A stretch of DNA of 5,726 nt from an uncultured Clostridia bacterium (GTDB taxonomy: Bacteria; Bacillota; Clostridia; Oscillospirales; CAG-272): positions 1 to 5,726 of the forward strand of contig CANTEM010000072.1 of assembly GCA_947652805.1 (NCBI GenBank), given 5' to 3'. Positions 1 to 5,281 of the stretch are shown here, piece by piece. The translations under genes and the position numbers were made by a program. Numbering within the stretch: position 1 is the first letter of the stretch; the number at the start of each line of letters is the position of its first letter. The notes beneath the pieces were generated by a model that did not search any database, had not been told where the DNA came from, and saw only the letters and a list, made by a program, of their open reading frames with translations.

Positions 1-282
1 CAGGGGCTCGGCGGAATCTATTCTATACTTCCTGTTTGTGCTGGTTGTGACGCAATCACACCTGTACCGGATCCGGTGCGGGGACAAATCGTAAAAGCAA
101 CTATTGTTCTGGTAAAGGGCAAGGAAGGCAGCGACGCACTGAAAAAAGAAATCCAAAAGTACGTAAAGGAGCACACCGCGCCGTACAAATACCCCCGGAT
201 CGTGGAATTTGTGGAGGAGCTTCCCAAAACCATCAGCGGAAAAATCCGCCGGGTTGAAATCCGCGCAAAGGATTCGGAATAA
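1..282 (+). CDS. AMP-forming acyl-CoA synthetase, C-terminal fragment
   Basis: This is the C-terminal end of an adenylate-forming acyl-CoA ligase, which activates a carboxylic acid with ATP and joins it to coenzyme A in the cytoplasm. Frame 1 is open from the window edge to the TAA at 280-282 (93 residues). The family pattern is clear from about base 61: PVPDPVRGQ, then KATIVLVKG, then TAPYKYPR, then ELPKTISGKIRR. The lysine of SGKIRR (codon 241-243) is the conserved catalytic lysine of the mobile C-terminal domain. The spacing and TAPYKYPR resemble acetyl- and medium-chain acyl-CoA synthetases, but the substrate cannot be told because the main domain lies outside the window. The GTG at 76 is an internal codon, not a start. 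Bases 1-60 read poorly against the family, with a possible frameshift near base 26. The gene is followed directly by a bidirectional terminator. Confidence 0.85.
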   Translation, partial: QGLGGIYSILPVCAGCDAITPVPDPVRGQIVKATIVLVKGKEGSDALKKEIQKYVKEHTAPYKYPRIVEFVEELPKTISGKIRRVEIRAKDSE

Positions 283-290
283 TTCCGAGA

Positions 291-328
291 TAAATAAAAA
301 AGAAGGGGATTCCCTTCTTTTTTATTTA
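291..328. terminator. Bidirectional rho-independent terminator between convergent genes
   Basis: The arms 291-307 (TAAATAAAAAAGAAGGG) and 312-328 are perfect reverse complements of 17 bases around the loop GATT (308-311). The GAAGGG/CCCTTC core is flanked by A6 on the left and T6 on the right, so each strand gives a stem followed by a U-rich tail. It would end transcription of the acyl-CoA ligase from the left and of the SH3b gene from the right. The right arm includes the TAA stop codon (326-328) of the SH3b gene. Confidence 0.92.
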
Positions 329-1048
329 TTCTTCAACAATCTCAAGATAACTGCTGATGCAGTATAAAACCTGTCCGTTATATTCCACCCGCGACCAGCC
401 CTCGTTGGCAATCCCGGTTCGTACAGCAACCTCTCCATGATTCAATGCAACCACAACCTGAGACGGCTCCACCACGCTGGGACGATCCCGCAGATTGGTG
501 AGTTCCTTAGCCGTCACCTTTTCATTGACGGGTGCGAATTTTGTCTTAAACGGATCCGTTTCCTCAGCCGGCGGCACATAATTCAGATCCGCCGTCAGAT
601 AACTACTGATACAGTACAGCGTCTGGGAATTGTACACCACCCGCGACCAGCCGTTTTTTCCCACCCCGGTCCGCGTGGCAATTTCTCCGTTGGAAAGACA
701 GTGCACAATATTATCATCTGTTCCCTGATCCATACTGCTGCGCAGGTTTACTTCCCTTTTCGCAGTAACCTGCTCGTTCACCTGCGCAAATATTTCCTCT
801 GCGGTCGTCTGTACCGGCGGCGGGGTAACATTGTTCTGTGTACTTTCCTCCGGCTCGGGAGCGGCAGATGTATCATCGGGCGTATCCGTTGCAGGCTCCG
901 TTTCGCTGGTCTGCATGCCGGACGAATCGTCCGTCCCGACATTCTTATTATGAAAAGAAACTGCTACAAACACCGACAGCACAATCAAACACACTGCCAA
1001 TACGCCTGCGGCAATGGAAAGGACAAGAATCCATTTTTTGTTTTCCAT
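326..1048 (-). CDS. Membrane-anchored protein with two SH3b-like repeats
   Basis: The protein has 240 residues from the ATG at 1048. A short charged N-terminus (MENKKW) leads into one hydrophobic helix at about 7-31, then a Ser/Thr/Pro/Glu/Asp-rich linker (about 36-82), then two repeats at about 86-152 and 170-236. The repeats share VNE(Q/K)VTAK, NLR, a GE(I/V)A(T/V)RTG block, GWSRV and LYCISSYL, with a period of 84 residues. This is the pattern of bacterial SH3 (SH3b) domains, which often bind cell-wall peptides. No catalytic domain is visible, so I predict a wall-facing binding or sensing protein anchored in the membrane, with the exact role unknown. The reading frame also allows a GTG start at 1060 (four more residues), but that site has no ribosome binding site. 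The ATG has only a weak GGTG about 7 bases upstream. The gene is divergent from mscS and has its own promoter at 1091-1119. Confidence 0.82.
   Translation of the reverse strand: MENKKWILVLSIAAGVLAVCLIVLSVFVAVSFHNKNVGTDDSSGMQTSETEPATDTPDDTSAAPEPEESTQNNVTPPPVQTTAEEIFAQVNEQVTAKREVNLRSSMDQGTDDNIVHCLSNGEIATRTGVGKNGWSRVVYNSQTLYCISSYLTADLNYVPPAEETDPFKTKFAPVNEKVTAKELTNLRDRPSVVEPSQVVVALNHGEVAVRTGIANEGWSRVEYNGQVLYCISSYLEIVEE
347..652. repeat. Tandem duplication inside the SH3b gene
   Basis: DNA at about 347-400 and about 600-652 is clearly related, including the identical stretch ACCCGCGACCAGCC (start about 387 and 639). The offset is 252 bases, i.e. 84 codons, and encodes the GWSRV...LYCISSYL end of each SH3b repeat. 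The remainder of each repeat is more diverged, so the duplication is old or under selection at protein level. Confidence 0.7.
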
Positions 1049-1078
1049 ATATTGCACCACACATTTTCATGATTCACT

Positions 1079-1092
1079 ATAATACGTATTAT
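1079..1092. promoter_or_regulatory. 14-bp perfect palindrome, candidate operator
   Basis: ATAATACGTATTAT is an exact 14-bp palindrome centred at 1085.5. It overlaps the last two bases of the predicted -10 of the SH3b promoter and covers its expected transcription start. This is a typical position for a repressor site, but the element is AT-rich and could arise by chance. No regulator gene is adjacent in the window. Confidence 0.35.
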
Positions 1093-1119
1093 TTTAACAT
1101 GATCCGACTGAAAAATCAA
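1091..1119 (-). promoter_or_regulatory. Predicted sigma-A promoter of the SH3b gene
   Basis: Read on the minus strand, TTGATT (1119-1114) and TAAAAT (1096-1091) are separated by exactly 17 bases. TG precedes the -10 box by one base (TGtTAAAAT), which makes an extended -10. The expected transcription start is near 1084, giving a leader of about 35 bases before the ATG at 1048. The match is by eye; no transcript data are available. Confidence 0.6.
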
Positions 1120-1131
1120 TAGCATACCCTC

Positions 1132-1160
1132 TTGTATTCTGCAAAGCAATATGCTAAAGT
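1132..1160 (+). promoter_or_regulatory. Predicted sigma-A promoter of mscS
   Basis: TTGTAT (1132-1137) and TAAAGT (1155-1160) are spaced by 17 bases, with TG at 1152-1153 making an extended -10 (TGcTAAAGT). The start would fall near 1167, leaving a short leader with GGGAGG before the ATG at 1191. TATACT at 1168-1173 is a closer match to a -10 box, but initiation from it would fall in or next to the ribosome binding site, so I prefer the upstream pair. This promoter does not overlap the minus-strand one. Confidence 0.5.
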
Positions 1161-1176
1161 AGCAATATATACTTAT

Positions 1177-1182
1177 GGGAGG
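1177..1182 (+). promoter_or_regulatory. Ribosome binding site of mscS
   Basis: GGGAGG lies 8 bases before the ATG at 1191. It is a strong Shine-Dalgarno match and fixes this start codon. Confidence 0.8.
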
Positions 1183-1190
1183 TACTGCTC

Positions 1191-1988
1191 ATGCTGGAAC
1201 AAATTTTCGAATCCGTTACAAATTTTGCCCTGAGCGCAGGCGTGAAAATTCTGATTTCCTGTGCCATTCTGATTGTGGGATTCAAACTGATCAAATTTCT
1301 CACCCGAAAAATTAAAACTGCGCAAAGCACCAAACATTCCGATCCGTCGGTGAAAAGCTTTCTGGTGAGTTTTGTAAATATCGCGCTGAAAATTGTGCTG
1401 ATTGTTACCGTCGCCGCATATCTGGGTGTCCCCATGGCATCCATGATCACCGTATTGGGAAGCGCAGGGGTTGCCGTGGGGCTTGCATTGCAGGGAGGGC
1501 TGTCCAATATTGCCGGCGGAATTATGATTCTTGCCTTTCGCCCATTCTCTGTGGGAGACTATATCGACTGCGGAGAAAGCAGCGGAACTGTGCATGCAAT
1601 CGGAATTTTCCACACCACACTGATTACCTCAGACGGTGTGCGGATCACCATACCCAACAGTGTTCTTACCAGCAGTACCGTCGCAAATTACTCTATCGAA
1701 AGGGTGCGCCGGCTGGATTTGGAATTCCGTGCAGTCTATAGCGCAAATGCAGACACGGTCAAAGGACTTTTATTGGATGCCGCCGGCTCCAGCGATATGG
1801 TGCTCCGAGATCCTGCACCAAAGGCAGATATGCTGGAAAGCAACGCTGTATTTACGAAATACCGTCTGCGTATCTGGTGTGACCGGGATCATTATTATGA
1901 TGTACAGCCGTACCTCAGAGAAGCGGTAAAAGTCCGTCTGGATCAAGCAGGTGCAGCAGTAAAGTATCCGGGGAAAGAAAACGCATAA
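1191..1988 (+). CDS. mscS: Small-conductance mechanosensitive channel, MscS family
   Basis: MscS-type channels sit in the cytoplasmic membrane as heptamers and open under membrane tension, letting out ions and solutes after a drop in outside osmolarity. The protein has 265 residues, close to the 286 of E. coli MscS. Hydrophobic segments lie at about 16-36, 60-80 and 86-115. The third is the pore helix, with the Gly/Ala-rich run VLGSAGVAVGLALQGGLSN followed by RPFSVGDYID (117-126), the family hallmark. The beta domain follows (TSDGVRITIPNSVL, about 146-159; NYSIERVRR, 166-174), then an alpha/beta C-terminal domain to about 255. No extra N-terminal helices or ligand-binding domain are present, so this is the simple form. 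GGGAGG 8 bases upstream supports the start. The stop codon lies within the left arm of the terminator at 1985-2019. The gene is divergent from the SH3b gene. Confidence 0.95.
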   Translation: MLEQIFESVTNFALSAGVKILISCAILIVGFKLIKFLTRKIKTAQSTKHSDPSVKSFLVSFVNIALKIVLIVTVAAYLGVPMASMITVLGSAGVAVGLALQGGLSNIAGGIMILAFRPFSVGDYIDCGESSGTVHAIGIFHTTLITSDGVRITIPNSVLTSSTVANYSIERVRRLDLEFRAVYSANADTVKGLLLDAAGSSDMVLRDPAPKADMLESNAVFTKYRLRIWCDRDHYYDVQPYLREAVKVRLDQAGAAVKYPGKENA

Positions 1989-2019
1989 TAAAAAGGCTTC
2001 TTTGAAGCCTCTTTATTAT
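1985..2019. terminator. Bidirectional terminator between mscS and the rRNA methyltransferase gene
   Basis: Left arm 1985-2000 (ATAATAAAAAGGCTTC) pairs with right arm 2004-2019 over 16 positions with one mismatch, around a three-base loop TTT. The core AGGCTTC/GAAGCCT is flanked by A-rich and T-rich tracts, so it can work on both strands. The left arm holds the mscS stop codon (1986-1988), and the methyltransferase stop codon starts two bases beyond the right arm, at 2021. Confidence 0.9.
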
Positions 2020-2020
2020 T

Positions 2021-3373
2021 TCACTGCATGCGCAGACCCTTCGGATAATGATTTTTTACATATCCGTTCACGATTTTTCCGCCGCCGCAGGGGATGCCGT
2101 CAATCAGCACTGCACACCAACCGTTTTCGGGCGTATTCTCCAGGGCAAAGCCCTCGCCCCGCAAATATGCAGCACACTGAGGGCTGTCTGCCGACAAATT
2201 TACCTTGCGGAGAAACCTGTCCCCATAAGCACTGAACAAATGATGGTGGGGCACCAGACGCCCCTTTGTCACGTTCCCTGCCGGCACACCACAGCAAAAC
2301 GCGCCCGCTGGGCATCCTTCCATTCCATCGGAAAGCAGAACAATATCCTCACGCAATCCCGCCAAGCGCTCCGGCACATATCCGAAAGCATCAGTAAAAA
2401 ATGCTTCCACCGCCTTTTTTTCCTCATTTGACAATTGCCGCAAAGCGTTCTGAAACAAAATACCTTCCCGCAGAGTTCCCTGCCGCCGCAAGAGACACAG
2501 AAACTGCCCCTCCCCGGCAGATATATGGGGGTAAAACCGTCTTGCCACTGAAAAATCCCGTCCGCCGACAGGGATTCCGTCCGCAGTTACAGCAGATACA
2601 TCCGCTGCTACAGGGATTATTTCAAAATCGGGATGCGCCGATAAAAACCAGTCCAAAACCTGCTCATTTTCTTCCAGAGAGAACGTGCAGGTAGAATACA
2701 GCAAATAGCCTCCCCCTGCTACTGTTTTCGCCGCATTTTCCAGAATCTCCTTCTGACGGGCTGCGCACATAGCCACATTTTCCCCGCTCCACTCCTGCAC
2801 CGCTTCCGGATATTTACGAAACATTCCTTCCCCGCTGCAAGGCGCATCCACCAAAACAAAATCAAAAAAGCTTGGAAACGTCTCAGCAATTTTTTCTGAA
2901 TCCATGGAGGTGATCACAGCATTGCGAACGCCCATGCGCTCCATATTCTGGCGCAGGATCCGGCACCTGTCCCTGGAAATCTCATTGGAAACAAGCATGC
3001 CCGTACCGCCGAGCACCCCGGCAAGCTGGGTGCTTTTTCCCCCCGGCGCCGCGCACAGATCCAGCACCCGCATACCCTCACGGAGCACAGGCACGGCGGC
3101 AGAAACCGTGCTGATTGCAGAAGGATCCTGCACGTAAAACGCCCCTGCGTGATGCATGGGATGTCGCCCGATCCCATCCTGGGAGAAGATATAGCCGCCG
3201 CCTGAAAAAGGCAGCGGCTCTGTTTGTATATCGGCAAGTGCAGAAATTTCGGCGTGTTTCAGGGGATTCAGCCGCAGGGCACGCACAGGCATGTCCTCCA
3301 TAGACTGCACAAACGCAGGATACTCTGCGCCAAGCTGGGCGCGCATACGTGTGAGAAAAGCCTGTGGTATCAC
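2021..3373 (-). CDS. rsmF: RsmF-like rRNA (cytosine-C5) methyltransferase
   Basis: A class I SAM-dependent RNA methyltransferase of the RsmB/NOP2/Sun family, which transfers a methyl group to C5 of cytosine in rRNA. From the GTG at 3373 it has 450 residues. Motif I, DLCAAPGGK, is at 105-113 (SAM binding). DAPCSGEG at 176-183 carries Cys179, the product-release cysteine. STCTFSLEENE at 227-237 carries Cys229, the catalytic nucleophile. A linker domain (about 290-350) and a PUA-like RNA-binding end (about 388-447, ending KNHYPKGLR) match RsmF rather than RsmB, which has a NusB-like N-terminus. RsmF homologues methylate 16S rRNA near C1407 (E. coli) or C1400-C1407 (Thermus); the target here is not proven. 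AGGAGGA 7 bases before the GTG decides the start; the frame stays open upstream into obg, but that part has no family match. It is the last gene of the cluster, 16 bases after obg. Confidence 0.93.
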   Translation of the reverse strand: MIPQAFLTRMRAQLGAEYPAFVQSMEDMPVRALRLNPLKHAEISALADIQTEPLPFSGGGYIFSQDGIGRHPMHHAGAFYVQDPSAISTVSAAVPVLREGMRVLDLCAAPGGKSTQLAGVLGGTGMLVSNEISRDRCRILRQNMERMGVRNAVITSMDSEKIAETFPSFFDFVLVDAPCSGEGMFRKYPEAVQEWSGENVAMCAARQKEILENAAKTVAGGGYLLYSTCTFSLEENEQVLDWFLSAHPDFEIIPVAADVSAVTADGIPVGGRDFSVARRFYPHISAGEGQFLCLLRRQGTLREGILFQNALRQLSNEEKKAVEAFFTDAFGYVPERLAGLREDIVLLSDGMEGCPAGAFCCGVPAGNVTKGRLVPHHHLFSAYGDRFLRKVNLSADSPQCAAYLRGEGFALENTPENGWCAVLIDGIPCGGGKIVNGYVKNHYPKGLRMQ

Positions 3374-3380
3374 TTGCAAT

Positions 3381-3387
3381 TCCTCCT
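3381..3387 (-). promoter_or_regulatory. Ribosome binding site fixing the GTG start of rsmF
   Basis: On the minus strand AGGAGGA (3387-3381) is followed by 7 bases and then GTG (3373-3371). An in-frame TTG at 3379 lies only one base past the motif and is too close. The motif begins two bases after the obg stop codon. Confidence 0.85.
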
Positions 3388-3389
3388 GC

Positions 3390-4679
3390 TTAGTCCATAA
3401 AGTCAAATTCGATATCAAAAATACGTACTGTGTCTCCCTCTTCGCAGCCCGCTTCCCGCAGTTTCTCAATCACACCGGCATTATTCAAGGAACGCTGGAA
3501 ATACATAAGTGATTCCCGGTCGTCAAAATATACCCGTCCGCACAGACGTTTCAACCATTTGCCATCACAGACATACGCCCCGTCGTCCGCCCGATAAACT
3601 ACTGTATCCTGAGGATCCTCCTCCGGGTTCTCCTCTTCCTCGGGTACTGCGTCCGGCGCATATACGGCAATGGGCGGAAGGGTGGCAAGGGTCTGATCAA
3701 TCAGCTGGAGCAGTTCGCGAATGCCGGCACCGGTAGCTGTGGAAATACACACAAGGGGATATCCCATTGCGTCCGTTAATGTACGCAGGGCAGCAACCTC
3801 CGGGGTATCTGTTCCATCGGGAAGCAGATCGCATTTGTTGGCAGCTACGATCCGGGGGCGCTGGGCAAGCTCCTCGGAAAACTCCTCCAATTCTCCGGCA
3901 ATGGTATTGAAATCATCCGCAGGCAATCTGCCCTCCAGTCCGGAGACGTCCACCACTTGCAGCAGCAGGCGACACCGTTCGATATGCCGCAGAAAATCAT
4001 GTCCCAGCCCCGCGCCCTCGGCTGCGCCCTCGATCAGTCCGGGAATGTCCGCCATAACAAATCCCCGTTCTTCTCCTAAATCGACCACGCCAAGGCTTGG
4101 TTCCAGGGTTGTGAAGTGGTATTCTGCAATTTTCGGACGTGCCGCAGAAACGGTTGCCAAAAGGGAACTTTTTCCGGCAGACGGCAAGCCTACCAGTCCC
4201 ACATCGGCGATCATTTTCAATTCCAGCAAAAGATTTTTTTCTTCTCCCGCCAATCCGTCTTTGGCAAAGCGTGGCACCTGCCGGGTAGCGGTGGCAAAAT
4301 GCTTATTGCCCCAACCGCCCCGTCCGCCCCGGCAAACTACATAAGGAACGCCGTCGGACATATCGTGGAGAATCCTGCCGCTTCCCGCTTCCCGGATAAT
4401 CGTACCCCGGGGTACCAGAATCACCGTATCGGCGCCATTTTTACCATGGCGTTTTCCGCCTTCTCCGTTGCCGCCGTGCTCGGCGGCAAATTTTCTTTTA
4501 TACCGGAAGGCAAGAAGGGTGTTAGCGCCCTCATCGATTTGAAAAATGATGTTGCCGCCATTCCCGCCATCGCCGCCGTCCGGTCCGCCGTTTGCCACAT
4601 ACTTTTCCCGGCGGAAGGATACAACGCCGTTCCCGCCGTTCCCGGCTTTTACGTAAATTTCTATTTTATCTATGAACAT
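3390..4679 (-). CDS. obg: Obg/CgtA ribosome-assembly GTPase
   Basis: Obg is a conserved, usually essential GTPase that binds the 50S ribosomal subunit and helps its maturation; it is also linked to ppGpp and stress control. All three domains are present in 429 residues. The glycine-rich Obg fold spans 1-158, with MFIDKIEIYVKAGNGGNGVVS-like start and the GGPDGGDGGNGG run at 31-42. The G domain follows: P-loop GLPSAGKSS (164-172), switch I threonines in HFTTLEP (about 188-194), DIPG (211-214), NKCD (281-284) and STATGAG (313-319). An acidic linker (about 344-358) leads to the OCT domain (about 360-429), ending in FDIEFDFMD. The ATG at 4679 is preceded by GGGAG with a 6-base gap. The gene begins 14 bases after the ppa stop. 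It is not next to rplU-rpmA (L21/L27), its common neighbours in many bacteria; here it is between ppa and an rRNA methyltransferase. Confidence 0.97.
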   Translation of the reverse strand: MFIDKIEIYVKAGNGGNGVVSFRREKYVANGGPDGGDGGNGGNIIFQIDEGANTLLAFRYKRKFAAEHGGNGEGGKRHGKNGADTVILVPRGTIIREAGSGRILHDMSDGVPYVVCRGGRGGWGNKHFATATRQVPRFAKDGLAGEEKNLLLELKMIADVGLVGLPSAGKSSLLATVSAARPKIAEYHFTTLEPSLGVVDLGEERGFVMADIPGLIEGAAEGAGLGHDFLRHIERCRLLLQVVDVSGLEGRLPADDFNTIAGELEEFSEELAQRPRIVAANKCDLLPDGTDTPEVAALRTLTDAMGYPLVCISTATGAGIRELLQLIDQTLATLPPIAVYAPDAVPEEEENPEEDPQDTVVYRADDGAYVCDGKWLKRLCGRVYFDDRESLMYFQRSLNNAGVIEKLREAGCEEGDTVRIFDIEFDFMD

Positions 4680-4693
4680 GTATTTCTCCCAAT

Positions 4694-5236
4694 TCAGCCG
4701 GGATTTTCCTGCCGGCGCAGCTTCTGATAATTTTCCATAGCGCGTGTAATAATCTGCTTTGCATCCTCTGCACCTGCAAGCTCATCCACCACTGTTTTTT
4801 TGTCTTCCAGCTGCTTATAAACGGTGAAGAAGTGACAAATCTCGTCAAAAACATGGGACGGAAGCTCAAACACGGACTTATATCCGTTGTAAATGGGGTC
4901 TGCAAAGGGGATCGCAAGTATTTTTTCGTCGGGATAGCCTGCGTCCGTCATGCGGATCACACCGATGGGATACACCTGTACAAGGGTCAGGGGTCGGATG
5001 GATTCGGAGCACAGCACCATTGTATCCAACGGGTCAAAGTCGTCCGCATAGGTCAGGGGGATAAAGCCGTAGTTTGCGGGATAGTGGGTCGCCGTATACA
5101 GAATCCGATCAAGGCGGAGCAGACCTGTATGCTTATCCAGTTCATATTTGTTTTTGGAGCCCTTGGATATTTCAATCACTGCGGAGTAGCTTTCCGGCGT
5201 GATCATTGCCGGGTCGATATCATGCCATATATTCAT
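4694..5236 (-). CDS. ppa: Inorganic pyrophosphatase, family I
   Basis: This soluble enzyme splits pyrophosphate into two phosphates, pulling forward nucleic acid synthesis, tRNA charging and acyl-CoA formation. It has 180 residues, normal for a bacterial family I enzyme. Residues matching the E. coli active site are visible: Glu22, Lys30, Glu32, Arg44, Tyr52 and Tyr56 (in HYPANYG), Asp66, Asp68 and Asp71 (in DDFDPLD), Asp98, Asp103, Lys105, Tyr140 and Lys141. The metal-binding signature is D-F-D-P-L-D-T, with Phe and Thr at positions that are usually small or aliphatic; all three aspartates remain, so activity is expected. Position 99 is Ala where E. coli has Glu98, a variable site. The ATG at 5236 has AAAGG about 10 bases upstream, a moderate site. 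The gene lies 45 bases after the aminotransferase and 14 before obg; no terminator is seen in either gap, so co-transcription is likely. Confidence 0.95.
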   Translation of the reverse strand: MNIWHDIDPAMITPESYSAVIEISKGSKNKYELDKHTGLLRLDRILYTATHYPANYGFIPLTYADDFDPLDTMVLCSESIRPLTLVQVYPIGVIRMTDAGYPDEKILAIPFADPIYNGYKSVFELPSHVFDEICHFFTVYKQLEDKKTVVDELAGAEDAKQIITRAMENYQKLRRQENPG

Positions 5237-5281
5237 ATGCGCCGCGCCTTTCTTTGGTTTGAATTTGTTTAAGCCTGCGCC

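Noticed and set aside
989..1048. Lipoprotein signal (lipobox) in the SH3b protein, around Cys20
   Set aside because: The sequence is L-A-V-C within the hydrophobic helix; Val at -1 does not fit the usual Gly/Ala/Ser and hydrophobic residues continue after the cysteine, so a membrane anchor is more likely.
437..1072. Open frame of 211 codons on the plus strand opposite the SH3b gene
   Set aside because: It is antisense to a gene with clear domain repeats, its product is rich in Arg/His/Cys without any family pattern, and no ribosome binding site supports it.
1173..1613. Minus-strand open frame of 146 codons opposite mscS
   Set aside because: It is a low-complexity His/Asn/Gln-rich translation antisense to a clear MscS gene and would run into the intergenic promoter region.
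3374..3469. N-terminal extension of the methyltransferase overlapping obg
   Set aside because: The frame is open, but a near-perfect Shine-Dalgarno motif sits 7 bases before the GTG at 3373, and the extra residues do not look like the family's N-terminus.
3721..4727. Two long plus-strand open frames (207 and 203 codons) opposite obg
   Set aside because: They mirror the Gly/Ala-rich codons of obg; no known motif is seen, and the minus-strand gene is certain.
4832..5272. Open frame of 146 codons opposite ppa
   Set aside because: It is a shadow of a conserved enzyme gene, with no recognisable domain or start signal.
5237..5281. Possible terminator or promoter in the 45-base gap before ppa
   Set aside because: I see no stem-loop with a U-tract and no convincing -35/-10 pair, so it is treated as an ordinary intra-operon gap.
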